This document shows, piece by piece, positions 54,664 through 63,277 of a DNA stretch of 64,000 nucleotides. Numbering within the stretch: position 1 is the stretch's first letter; every line of letters begins with the position of its first letter. The notes under the pieces are model-generated. The model worked only from the letters and a program-made list of their open reading frames with translations, ran no database searches and had not been told where the DNA came from. The DNA comes from Pseudoalteromonas aliena SW19. Its GTDB lineage: Bacteria; Pseudomonadota; Gammaproteobacteria; Enterobacterales; Alteromonadaceae. Location of the stretch: assembly GCF_014905615.1 (NCBI RefSeq), contig NZ_AQGU01000024.1, positions 62,001 to 126,000 on the forward strand, in the 5' to 3' direction. The position numbers and the translations under genes are program-made.

Positions 54664-56799
54664 TTAGTTATGTAAAGGCAAGCTTACAGCAAACACTACA
54701 CCATCGCCTTGCTCATTATTTTTCGCGGTTACACTGCCTTTATGGTAGTCGCATACCAGCCTTACAATATAAAGCCCTAAGCCTAAATGTGGTTGTTGCT
54801 GCATTTGCTGGCTACGCACCGACACCATAGAGTCAAAAATATGCTCAGTGAGTCCATCGGGTAACGCTGGGCCTGTATTACTCACTGTTAATGTTGCTTT
54901 ATTTTCAGTTTGCATAAGGCTCACATTAATCGCCGTATTGGCTTCACTAAACTCCATCGCATTATTAATAAGTTTATCAAGCAGCTGAGCTATAAACTCG
55001 GGTGCACCTTGCATAGGTAATTTGCTTTGGCATACATCAAGCGCAAATAAATGGTTTGGGTAAGTAAGCTGATAGCCTTGCATGCAGCCATTTATTACTT
55101 TTTGTAAATCAAAAGGCTCAGGCTCGTTACTTTGAATACTTTGTTCAAGGCGGGTGGCTTCGCTCATGGTGGTTATTATTTTACCTAAGCGTTTAACACC
55201 TTCACTGGCGCGATCGAGATATTTTTGGCTCAGCTCGTTTTGTGGCAAGCTTTGTAAGTTTTCGAGAGATGAGCGCACTACGGCAACCGGCGTGCGCAGC
55301 TCGTGGGATAACCGTGACGACATATTTTCTAAGTAATCGGTATAGCCACCAAGTCGACTCACAATATTTGAAAAACTACGAGACAGATCGCCAATTTCAT
55401 CGTTAGCATCACTGTAATTAATACTGCCGGTAACACGCCCTTGTGCATCAATTGCTTGCTCAGCGGTATCGCGCAGACGCCTAATACGGCTTGATATACG
55501 TGAGGCAAAAAAGAACAGTGTGACAGTACCAATTAGCATCACAGCTAAAATAACGTTAAACAGTTTTTCGAGCGATTTATTACGTAGCGTACGTACGCCG
55601 TTAGTGGTTTCCTCTGCTATTACTGCACCAATTACTTGGTCTTGGATCCAAATAGGGTAAGCGGCCGATAAAATAACGGCTTTGCTGTCGGGTGTTAATC
55701 GCCAAGACGATGCTGGTTGTCCTTTTAAGGCTTTCGCTAAATGTGTGCCTTGCATAGAAGCTACATCGTGCAGGGTATCTAAAAACTCATTTTCGGGGCG
55801 CGTTAATATTTTATAGTAAATTGGGTGCAAGTAATTTTGCTCAAAGCGCTGCCACCACGTTTCAGGTGCTTGGTTAGCAAGCCCATCAGCCCAAACGCCA
55901 TCTGCATTTTGAATAGTACCCGATTGTGCAAGTACACGATGATGGTTATCAACCACCCAAATACGGCTACCACTGTGGCCCATGCCTTTTAAAATACGGC
56001 TAATTTCTGGGGAAGGTACGAGTACCGAGCCTAAATCGTTTGGGTTATTTAAGTTTGAGGTCGACATTATTTTAGGCTCTAACAACGCCTCTTTATTATC
56101 AACATCAACAATGGCAAAGCCAAGTTTGTTGCCCAGCATGTTAATAGGAAAACGCAGCTCTACGTTATAACCCGATTCGGTACTTTCAAAATAGCCCTGA
56201 ATTTTTGTAAAAGGGGTTTTGGTATTTGCATCAAACGCATTAATCCAGCCATCTTGGCGTGGCGCAATAATGTAAGTATTAAACTGGCCGTCTGGCGTTT
56301 TTAGGCCAATTTGTAAATAATCGTTATTGGTAATGCTTAAGCTATTTTTAGCGCGATAAATAAGGGTATTGTCGGTTACTTTAAATACGGCGTATAAGTA
56401 GTTATCAAATTTTCCCACCATATGATCAAACGATAAGTCACTGGCTTGATGTTTGTTGTCTGTTTTTTGTAAGTAGCGTTTGTCGTAGTGCCAAAATAAC
56501 GGTTGGTAGCTATCCCAATCATTAAGTTTACCGTCAAGCTGAATAGGATTTTTAAGATTGTAAGCGTATAAATCGCGACCTTTTACTACTTGGTCTAAAA
56601 AGTTGGTTTGCTCGTCAAATAATGCAGGTCGCTCATGTAATGCAGTAGCAAGTGCGCGAGTGGTGCCTACGAGGGTTTTTTCTTGGCCTTGGCGTAAAAA
56701 CTTTTCCATTTCCCATACGTACTCGTAGCCAAGCCACGGCAGCAAAAACAAAAAACATGAAAGTAATATAAATTTACTGCGTAGACCAAATCGTAGCAT
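54664..56799 (-). CDS. pdsS: Dedicated sortase system histidine kinase PdsS
   Basis: A 711-residue membrane kinase. TM1 is at about residues 8-28. A periplasmic domain of about 400 residues contains a stretch (LDGKLNDWDSY, later YLYAVFKVTDNTLIYR) like CBM9/DOMON beta sandwiches. TM2 is near 415-440, then HAMP, HisKA with SSRLSHELRTPVAVV (His near 502) and HATPase (SNTGPALPDG, HLGLGLYIVRLV). This is the kinase of the proteobacterial dedicated sortase system. Its ATG overlaps the pdsR stop (TAATG), so translation is coupled; longer starts reading into pdsR are unlikely. Confidence 0.9.
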   Translation of the reverse strand: MLRFGLRSKFILLSCFLFLLPWLGYEYVWEMEKFLRQGQEKTLVGTTRALATALHERPALFDEQTNFLDQVVKGRDLYAYNLKNPIQLDGKLNDWDSYQPLFWHYDKRYLQKTDNKHQASDLSFDHMVGKFDNYLYAVFKVTDNTLIYRAKNSLSITNNDYLQIGLKTPDGQFNTYIIAPRQDGWINAFDANTKTPFTKIQGYFESTESGYNVELRFPINMLGNKLGFAIVDVDNKEALLEPKIMSTSNLNNPNDLGSVLVPSPEISRILKGMGHSGSRIWVVDNHHRVLAQSGTIQNADGVWADGLANQAPETWWQRFEQNYLHPIYYKILTRPENEFLDTLHDVASMQGTHLAKALKGQPASSWRLTPDSKAVILSAAYPIWIQDQVIGAVIAEETTNGVRTLRNKSLEKLFNVILAVMLIGTVTLFFFASRISSRIRRLRDTAEQAIDAQGRVTGSINYSDANDEIGDLSRSFSNIVSRLGGYTDYLENMSSRLSHELRTPVAVVRSSLENLQSLPQNELSQKYLDRASEGVKRLGKIITTMSEATRLEQSIQSNEPEPFDLQKVINGCMQGYQLTYPNHLFALDVCQSKLPMQGAPEFIAQLLDKLINNAMEFSEANTAINVSLMQTENKATLTVSNTGPALPDGLTEHIFDSMVSVRSQQMQQQPHLGLGLYIVRLVCDYHKGSVTAKNNEQGDGVVFAVSLPLHN

Positions 56800-57488
56800 T
56801 AGTGTTGTTCCCACCTGTAGCCCATGCCATACACGGTATCTATGCAATCAAAGGTGCTATCGAGTGCTACAAACTTTTTACGAATACGTTTTACGTGTGA
56901 AGTAATAGTGCTGTCGTCTACATAAATTTTTGCATCGCTCATTAAATCGTTACGGCTTTTAACATGGCCTGGCCGCTGGGCGAGTGAATGCAGCATCCAA
57001 AATTCGGTTACGGTTAAATCAACTAATTGTTGTTGCCAAAACACCTGCATTCGTTGCGTGTCAAGCGTTAACTGCCCGCGTGTTATGAGGGCATTTGCAT
57101 CAGCAGGTTGTGCAAGTGCTTCCATGCGGCGAAACAGCGCACCAATACGTGCAGCCAAGTGAGCCAAGCTTATGTCTTTTGTTAGGTAGTCGTCGGCGCC
57201 CATGCGCAGGCCGCATACGGTATCTATTTCGCTATCGCGGGCGGTTAAAAAAATAATAGGCAGTGTTTTAGAAAGCGATCGCAATGTTTGGCACAGTAAA
57301 AAACCACCATCTATTTCATGACCTAAGCCAATATCAACAATGGCTAAATCGGGCAGGGCATTTTTAAATGCAACTTCTGCGCTGGCGCGATCTGCAAAGC
57401 CACTTACTTGGTAGCCCTGTAAGCTCAGCATTTCTATGTAGTTTTCGCGGATTGCGGGTTCATCTTCAATGATGGCTATTTTTTTCAT
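56799..57488 (-). CDS. pdsR: Dedicated sortase system response regulator PdsR
   Basis: A 229-residue OmpR-family regulator. It has a receiver (AIIEDEPAIRENY, Asp in DLAIVDIGLGHEIDGG near residue 52, Lys in YLTKDISLAHL) and a C-terminal winged helix (VTEFWMLHSLAQRPGHVKSR, then STITSHVKRIRKKF). It is coupled to pdsS and divergent from pdsO. The start is uncertain: ATG codons at 57488 and 57497 are both near AGGA, and 57488 gives the usual MKKIAIIEDE beginning. Confidence 0.92.
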   Translation of the reverse strand: MKKIAIIEDEPAIRENYIEMLSLQGYQVSGFADRASAEVAFKNALPDLAIVDIGLGHEIDGGFLLCQTLRSLSKTLPIIFLTARDSEIDTVCGLRMGADDYLTKDISLAHLAARIGALFRRMEALAQPADANALITRGQLTLDTQRMQVFWQQQLVDLTVTEFWMLHSLAQRPGHVKSRNDLMSDAKIYVDDSTITSHVKRIRKKFVALDSTFDCIDTVYGMGYRWEQH

Positions 57489-57525
57489 CTTAATCATTAT
57501 CCTATCGGCTCTGCTGTGCACTATA

Positions 57526-57546
57526 ACTTAGGTTTTTAACCTAAGT
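57526..57546. promoter_or_regulatory. Perfect palindrome in the pdsR-pdsO divergent region
   Basis: ACTTAGGTT, three T, then AACCTAAGT: 9-bp arms with perfect symmetry, about 38 bp upstream of pdsR. It is a candidate operator for a dimeric regulator. Confidence 0.6.
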
Positions 57547-57562
57547 AAGGTTAAAAAGGTAA

Positions 57563-57622
57563 TTGCCATTTTTTTGCCACAATTGCTCAGCAGTTTGCCA
57601 TTTTTGCTCCCCTTTGTTGCCA
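57563..57622 (+). promoter_or_regulatory. Four phased TTGCCA direct repeats upstream of pdsO
   Basis: TTGCCA occurs at 57563, 57574, 57595 and 57617, with spacings of 11, 21 and 22 bp, that is one or two helical turns. Three of the four are followed by pyrimidine or T-rich sequence. OmpR/PhoB-type regulators bind such direct repeats on one face of the helix, so PdsR is the obvious candidate. pdsO starts 72 bp downstream of the last repeat. Confidence 0.65.
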
Positions 57623-57693
57623 CTTGAACTTGTTTTAATACACCCATCAAAACAAAACATCACAAATTAAAAAGTAATTTAAAGGATCACACC

Positions 57694-58425
57694 ATGAAAA
57701 AGACATTAATTGCGTTAACACTCGTTGCTAGTTTTTGCACTCCAGTAATTGCCTCAACATCTAACACGCCATCAAAAGAAGCTCATAAAGAAACGGCTAT
57801 TGGTTTAGGTGCAGGCGCTATTATTGGCGGTGTAGTGGGTGGGCCAATAGGTGCATTTATTGGGGCATTTGCCGGTGGCTTAATAGGCGATTCAAAAGTA
57901 GCTGATAACAAAATTGCAGAGCAAGAGCGTGCTATTACGGTCATGAAAGAAAAAACCAGCGATTACCAACATGTGCTTAACCACAACAATATGTTAGAGC
58001 AGCAGTTAGAAGTACTTGCCAATCAAAATGAGCAATTAACTCAAGTTCAAATTAATAACTTATTAGCCATGACGGTGCAATTTAAAACAGGCTCAAGCGT
58101 TATTGCACCGCATTTTGCACTGCAGTTAGACCAACTGGTTACCTTGTTAAACAACCAACCACAACTCGCACTTGATTTAAGCGGCTTTGCCGATCAGCGC
58201 GGCGATGAGCAAGCCAACCTTTTACTCTCTAAAGCACGTGTAAATGCCGTGCAAAGCTATTTAATAAAACACGGCGTGAGCCATAAACGCTTAAGCACGC
58301 AGGCATTTGGCGAGCAGCAAACGTTGGCTAACAGCAACACGGTGGAAGACAACTTTTTTGATAGACGCGTAACGCTTACCACTCGCTCAATGAATAGTGT
58401 AAATGGCCAAACGGCGAGTAACTAA
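57694..58425 (+). CDS. pdsO: Sortase-associated OmpA-like protein PdsO
   Basis: A 243-residue protein with a signal peptide (cleavage after VIA, near residue 20). A glycine-zipper segment (residues 36-68, AIGLGAGAIIGGVVGGPIGA) is followed by a coiled coil (about 72-118) and a C-terminal OmpA peptidoglycan-binding domain (MTVQFKTGSSVIAP, LDLSGFADQRGDEQANLLLS, DRRVTLT). It is the OmpA-like member of the dedicated sortase system and may anchor the exported target or the sorting complex to the cell wall. AAAGGATC precedes the ATG. Confidence 0.92.
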   Translation: MKKTLIALTLVASFCTPVIASTSNTPSKEAHKETAIGLGAGAIIGGVVGGPIGAFIGAFAGGLIGDSKVADNKIAEQERAITVMKEKTSDYQHVLNHNNMLEQQLEVLANQNEQLTQVQINNLLAMTVQFKTGSSVIAPHFALQLDQLVTLLNNQPQLALDLSGFADQRGDEQANLLLSKARVNAVQSYLIKHGVSHKRLSTQAFGEQQTLANSNTVEDNFFDRRVTLTTRSMNSVNGQTASN

Positions 58426-58471
58426 ACCTAACTGAATCTAAGTAAAGCTAAGCGTTCGATGGAGTGATTTT

Positions 58472-60502
58472 ATGTTGAGTAAACCAACCAAAATGCTTAC
58501 TAAAGTAAGCATTTTTATATTCATAGCGATTGTGCTGTTAGCGAGCTTCAAAAGCCATGCGCAATCACCCAAGTTAGAGCTTTTTGATAGCAATGGTGCG
58601 CCAGCAGGCCCAGCAATAATATTAAAAAGCGACGCCAATATGACCTTAACCGGCCTAATTAATCATGTTGTCGTAACGCAGACCTATCAAAACGAAAACC
58701 CGTTTGCGGTTAATGCGCGCTACGTTTTTCCATTGCCAGATGAAAGCGCCGTACATGCCATGACGATGCGTATAGGTGAGCGAGTTATTAAAGGCCAAAT
58801 TGATAAAAAAGTGGAGGCTGAAAAAAAATACGAAGAGGCTAAAAAATCAGGTAAGCAAGCGGCCCTTGTACGCCAGCAACGCGCCAATATGTTTATTACA
58901 AATGTGGCAAACATTGGCCCTGGTGAGCAGGTAATTATTGAGCTTGAGTATCAAGAAATAATTGATTACAGCAGCGGTACATTCGCTATTAGATTTCCTA
59001 CTACCATTACACCGCGTTATTACGCGATTAGTGGTGAAGTTGAGGTTAATACTCAAAACCAAGCACATACAAATCCACTCCCAACTGGATGGTTGAGCCC
59101 TGTTTACAGCACTCAAAACATCACTCAAAATAGTAATCAAAATGATAACGTACCAAGCAGCCAATTTAGCTTAAGCATTAATATTGACGTAGGTTTAGAG
59201 CTGGTGGATATCAATTCTAAATTTCATAATATTGATGTGAAAAACACTGCGTTTGGGCAATATAAAATAGCGTTAAATGAAGCAAATGCAGTTAATCGCG
59301 ACTTTGTACTTGAGTTTAAACCGCTGCAAAAAGAGCAGACCCAAGCTGCATTTTTTACTCAGCAGTTTGAAAATGGCGAACGATACGGGCTTGCTATGCT
59401 AATGCCACCGGGGGATCACTTTACACAAACTCAGCGATTACCTCGCGAAATGGTATTTGTCGTTGATACGTCGGGCTCTATGCACGGGCAATCTATGGAG
59501 CAAGCTAAAAAAGCGTTGTTTTATGCGCTTTCATTACTTGATAGCGACGACAGCTTTAATATTATTGGTTTTGATAACATAGTGACTCCAATGAGCGATA
59601 AACCACTTATAGCCAGCGATTTTAACTTACGCCGTGCAGAGCGATTTATTTATAGCCTAGAAGCCGACGGCGGCACAGAAATACAAGGTGCGCTTGATGC
59701 CGTACTTGATGGCAGCGAGTTTGATGGTTTTGTACGTCAAGTTGTATTTTTAACTGATGGCAGCGTAAGCAACGAAGATATATTGTTTAAAAACATTCAA
59801 AGTAAATTAGGCGATAGCCGCTTATTTACAGTGGGTATTGGCAGCGCACCTAACAGCTTTTTTATGCGCCGAGCGGCAGATGTTGGTAAGGGCTCATTTA
59901 CGTTTATAGGCAGCGTAAGTGAGGTGCAACCTAAAATGCAGCAGTTGTTTGATAAGCTTGCGCATCCAACGATTACTAATTTGGCGCTAAGCGATGAAAG
60001 CGGTAACAGCTTAGATTTTTGGCCGTCACCACTACCTGATTTATATTTTGGCGAGCCTATCATGGTCGCTATAAAGCTTAATAATGCCAAAAGTGTGGTA
60101 CTTGCTGGGCAAACAGCACAAGGGCCTTTAAGTATTAAATTAAGTACACAAAATAGCTCAAACGCTCAAGGTATTGCAAAGCTATGGGCGCGCCAAAAAA
60201 TTAAGTCATTACTTTTATACAACGAGCAAAGTACCGTTAAAGATGAAGTACAGGAGCTTGCGCTTACTCATCAATTACTTAGCCCCTTTACTGCTTTTAT
60301 AGCGATTGAACAAACTCAAACAAAAGAAGTGGCAGAGCAAACGGCGCAAGCTACTAATGCAGTACCGCAAGGTATGGCAATGCGTTTACCACAAACCGAT
60401 GGGCAAAGTAGGCTCCACATATTGTTAGGCTGTATTTTATTATTGGGATTTGGCGCGCTTAAAATAAACCGAGGGCCTAAATTAAGTAGGGAACATAAAT
60501 GA
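58472..60502 (+). CDS. VIT/VWA sortase target protein
   Basis: A 676-residue exported protein with a signal peptide (to about residue 30), a VIT domain (about 35-165, YVFPLPDESAVHAM), a von Willebrand A domain (about 325-500) with the metal-site motif DTSGSMHG, then a C-terminal region. The last 40 residues form a sorting signal: LPQTDG, a hydrophobic helix (LHILLGCILLLGFGALKI) and a basic tail (RGPKLSREHK). This matches the marine proteobacterial sortase target family. The stop overlaps the sortase start (ATGA). A cell-surface adhesion or matrix role is inferred from VIT/VWA proteins in general. Confidence 0.93.
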   Translation: MLSKPTKMLTKVSIFIFIAIVLLASFKSHAQSPKLELFDSNGAPAGPAIILKSDANMTLTGLINHVVVTQTYQNENPFAVNARYVFPLPDESAVHAMTMRIGERVIKGQIDKKVEAEKKYEEAKKSGKQAALVRQQRANMFITNVANIGPGEQVIIELEYQEIIDYSSGTFAIRFPTTITPRYYAISGEVEVNTQNQAHTNPLPTGWLSPVYSTQNITQNSNQNDNVPSSQFSLSINIDVGLELVDINSKFHNIDVKNTAFGQYKIALNEANAVNRDFVLEFKPLQKEQTQAAFFTQQFENGERYGLAMLMPPGDHFTQTQRLPREMVFVVDTSGSMHGQSMEQAKKALFYALSLLDSDDSFNIIGFDNIVTPMSDKPLIASDFNLRRAERFIYSLEADGGTEIQGALDAVLDGSEFDGFVRQVVFLTDGSVSNEDILFKNIQSKLGDSRLFTVGIGSAPNSFFMRRAADVGKGSFTFIGSVSEVQPKMQQLFDKLAHPTITNLALSDESGNSLDFWPSPLPDLYFGEPIMVAIKLNNAKSVVLAGQTAQGPLSIKLSTQNSSNAQGIAKLWARQKIKSLLLYNEQSTVKDEVQELALTHQLLSPFTAFIAIEQTQTKEVAEQTAQATNAVPQGMAMRLPQTDGQSRLHILLGCILLLGFGALKINRGPKLSREHK

Positions 60503-61104
60503 AAAAGTGGCTAAGCGCGGGCTTACTAATCGCTGGGCTTGGATTATTTGGGCACGGCGCTTATATGCAGGCAAAAGCGTGGCTTGCTCAAGTATTAATT
60601 GAGCAAGCATGGCAAGAGGCGCTTAAATCATCTGGCACCAAAGTAAAACCCTGGTATTACGCCGACAGCTACGTGACAGCAAAGCTTAATTGGTCAAGCC
60701 ACAATACAACGTTGAGTGTGCTTGCTGGAGCGAGTGGTCGTAATTTAGCGTTTGCGCCTAGCCAATTTTTACCCGCAGGGGAGCTTGGCGGAAAAGAATT
60801 TGGAAACGAAAAAGGGGCGCTAATAGCTGGGCATAACGACACCCACTTTGCATTTTTACAAAACGCAAAAGTGGGGGAAGCGTTTACTTTGCAACTGCAA
60901 AATGGGGTGATACAAAATTATAAGGTAACGGGAATTGAGGTTATTCATCAATCTCAATATGACTTTTTACAAACACCTGGGTTGTATTTACTTACCTGTT
61001 ACCCTTTTGATTCGCTTGCCTCAGGTACTGATTTGAGATTGCTTGTATCTGCGCAAATGTCTTCGCCCGATTCACTAAGCGGTATATCAACCACAAGTTC
61101 TTGA
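60499..61104 (+). CDS. Class GN sortase
   Basis: A 201-residue membrane-anchored transpeptidase with an N-terminal signal anchor (residues 4-22). KPWYYADSYVTAKL follows, typical of class GN. The catalytic His is in LIAGHNDTHFAFL (near residue 115), the Cys in LYLLTCYPFDSL (near 164) and the Arg in TDLRLLVSA (near 177). Its only obvious substrate is the adjacent LPQTD protein, with which it is translationally coupled. The last 106 bp overlap the convergent EamA gene on the other strand. Confidence 0.94.
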   Translation: MKKWLSAGLLIAGLGLFGHGAYMQAKAWLAQVLIEQAWQEALKSSGTKVKPWYYADSYVTAKLNWSSHNTTLSVLAGASGRNLAFAPSQFLPAGELGGKEFGNEKGALIAGHNDTHFAFLQNAKVGEAFTLQLQNGVIQNYKVTGIEVIHQSQYDFLQTPGLYLLTCYPFDSLASGTDLRLLVSAQMSSPDSLSGISTTSS

Positions 61105-62000
61105 TGGCGCTGGCTTACCATTACACCAATAAATACCACAAATATGCTCAACCATTGCCAAACGTTGAGTACTTCGCCCAAAATAATCGCTGACAAAATA
61201 AGTGTAAAAATAGGAATTAAATTAGAGTATGCCGCAGCGGTTAATACCGATACCTTGCTAATAGCATAGTTGTACATGCCATAGCCGCCAAGGGTTACAC
61301 ACGAGCCCAAATATAAAATGCTCATTAGCGCGGTTAAGTCGTGTTGGTTTTCGCTTGGCAGGTCGATAAAAAATAAAAACGGCGCAAAAAATAAGCTTCC
61401 GCTAATACCTTGCAGTGCAATTAAAGTCAGGGGAGAATAGCGATTAGCTAAATGCTTAATACTTACGGTATAAAATGCCGCACACACCATAGCCATCAAC
61501 TCTAAAAAGTTACCCAGTAACGGATTTGGTGCTTGCTCAGAATTTGGGGATAGAAGCGTAAGTAAAATACTGCCGCCAATACACAGCGTAAAACCCACCA
61601 CAATGGATTTACTTATGTATTCTTTAAGTAATACAAAGGCAAGTAGGGCAATAATTATAGGTAAGCACGACACAATAACACCCGCCTGCGAGGCTGACGT
61701 GTATTCCATTGCATGGCCTTCAAATAAAAAGTACAAGCAAGGCTCAGCAAGCGACATACCCACTAAATACTTCCAGTCACCTTTTAAATACTCAAACCGA
61801 ATAACGTAGCGCCATAAACAAAGCGATAAAACTAATGTGGTGAGCATGCGTAAAAATATCACCAATGCAGGGTCGTAAATGGCAATGGCGTATTTGAGCG
61901 CAATAAAAGAGCTGCCCCATAAAAAGGTGGCAATAATTAAACATAAACTGGCAGGCATAAAAAGTAATTTACTTAATTTAATAAAATCAGATCCTAGCAT
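60999..62000 (-). CDS. EamA/DMT-superfamily permease
   Basis: A 333-residue inner-membrane transporter with ten hydrophobic segments in two EamA repeats. The first repeat begins IIATFLWGSSFIALKYAI, and the second ends ILSAIILGEVLNVWQWLSIF. The substrate is unknown; relatives export amino acids or metabolites. The C-terminal tail of about 30 hydrophilic residues is the part antisense to the sortase gene. The start is uncertain: the ATG at 62000 is used, but an ATG at 61958 and a TTG at 62021 are also in frame. Confidence 0.88.
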   Translation of the reverse strand: MLGSDFIKLSKLLFMPASLCLIIATFLWGSSFIALKYAIAIYDPALVIFLRMLTTLVLSLCLWRYVIRFEYLKGDWKYLVGMSLAEPCLYFLFEGHAMEYTSASQAGVIVSCLPIIIALLAFVLLKEYISKSIVVGFTLCIGGSILLTLLSPNSEQAPNPLLGNFLELMAMVCAAFYTVSIKHLANRYSPLTLIALQGISGSLFFAPFLFFIDLPSENQHDLTALMSILYLGSCVTLGGYGMYNYAISKVSVLTAAAYSNLIPIFTLILSAIILGEVLNVWQWLSIFVVFIGVMVSQRHQELVVDIPLSESGEDICADTSNLKSVPEASESKG

Positions 62001-62077
62001 GAATATTTTTAACTTGTTCAAAAATACCGAGCTGGTATAAATTAATTCATCTTTAATTAATCAGTAGTAAAAAGCAC

Positions 62078-63181
62078 ATGCAAAGGGAACAGGTAATAGT
62101 TGTAAAGCTTGGTACAAGCGTACTTACCGGCGGCACTGATAAACTAGATAAAGCACACATGGTTGAATTAGTACGCCAATGCTGCGAGCTTAAAAAGCAG
62201 GGTCATCACGTTATTTTGGTATCGAGCGGCGCGGTAGCCGCTGGGCGCGAGCAACTATTAAAACCCTGTGGCAGAAGCTTAATTGATAAACAAATGCTTG
62301 CTGCAATTGGACAAGGTCAACTTATTCATATTTGGCAGAGCTTGTTTGCTTTATATGGTGTAAATGTAGGGCAAATGCTGCTTACGCGTGCTGATGTAGA
62401 CGACAGAGAGCGCTACCTTAATGCCCGCGATACACTCACCGCACTGCTCAATTACGACGTTGTGCCCATCATTAACGAAAATGACGCAGTCGCTACCAGT
62501 GAAATAAAAGTTGGCGATAACGATAACTTATCGGCACTTGTCGCTATTTTGGCTAATGCTAATAAGTTACTGCTACTTACCGATCAAGAAGGCTTATTTA
62601 CCAGCGATCCGCGCACAAACGCCGATGCAACCCTCATTGGTGAAGTAACACATATAAACGATGAACTGCGCCAACTTGCTGGTGGCAGTGGCACAAGTTT
62701 AGGCACTGGCGGCATGGCAACCAAATTACAAGCAGCCGATATTGCAAGGCGTGCAGGCGTTGAAGTTATTATTGCTAAAGGCGCAGGTAAAAACGTTATT
62801 TTAAGATGTATGAGTGACGAGTTACCAGGCACGCGTTTTATAAAGCTTGCCGCCCCAAAAGATGGTCGTAAAAAATGGCTACTAGCGGGGCCTAAAAGTA
62901 CAGGGCAAATTGTTATTGATTCAGGTGCTATTACAGCGCTGCAAAATAAAGGCGCAAGCTTACTCGCAAAAGGTGTTACTAATGTATTTGGTCGCTTTGA
63001 GCGCGGTGATTTAATCGATTTAATTGATAAAAAAAATCAAGTGATTGCAAGAGGCCTAACACGCTTTAGTAGTATTGAGATCACTAAAATAAAAGGGGCG
63101 CACTCTAATCAAATAGGCCAGTTACTTGATTACGATAGCGGTGCAGAAGTATTACATCGCGATGACTTAGTACTACTTTAG
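62078..63181 (+). CDS. proB: Glutamate 5-kinase
   Basis: A 367-residue enzyme, the same length as E. coli ProB, that phosphorylates glutamate in the first step of proline synthesis. The amino-acid kinase domain shows [25 protein letters not shown]-like sequence, NENDAVAT and [11 protein letters not shown], then [17 protein letters not shown]-terminal PUA domain (about 275-365) is present. proA does not follow: a diguanylate cyclase gene lies next, so proA is elsewhere. Confidence 0.95.
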   Translation: MQREQVIVVKLGTSVLTGGTDKLDKAHMVELVRQCCELKKQGHHVILVSSGAVAAGREQLLKPCGRSLIDKQMLAAIGQGQLIHIWQSLFALYGVNVGQMLLTRADVDDRERYLNARDTLTALLNYDVVPIINENDAVATSEIKVGDNDNLSALVAILANANKLLLLTDQEGLFTSDPRTNADATLIGEVTHINDELRQLAGGSGTSLGTGGMATKLQAADIARRAGVEVIIAKGAGKNVILRCMSDELPGTRFIKLAAPKDGRKKWLLAGPKSTGQIVIDSGAITALQNKGASLLAKGVTNVFGRFERGDLIDLIDKKNQVIARGLTRFSSIEITKIKGAHSNQIGQLLDYDSGAEVLHRDDLVLL

Positions 63182-63247
63182 ATATTAACCAAAAAAGATT
63201 AGCCTACAAGTATTGCCTCATAATTTAGTAAAATCGTAAATGTTGAC

Positions 63248-63274
63248 TAAACTGGTTGCAGATTAACCAGTTTA
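63248..63274. promoter_or_regulatory. Perfect palindrome abutting the diguanylate cyclase start
   Basis: TAAACTGGTT, seven bases, then AACCAGTTTA: 10-bp perfect arms ending 3 bp before the ATG at 63278. As DNA it is an operator candidate; as RNA it would form a stem that hides the ribosome site. There is no T-run, so it is not a standard proB terminator. Confidence 0.6.
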
Positions 63275-63277
63275 GGC

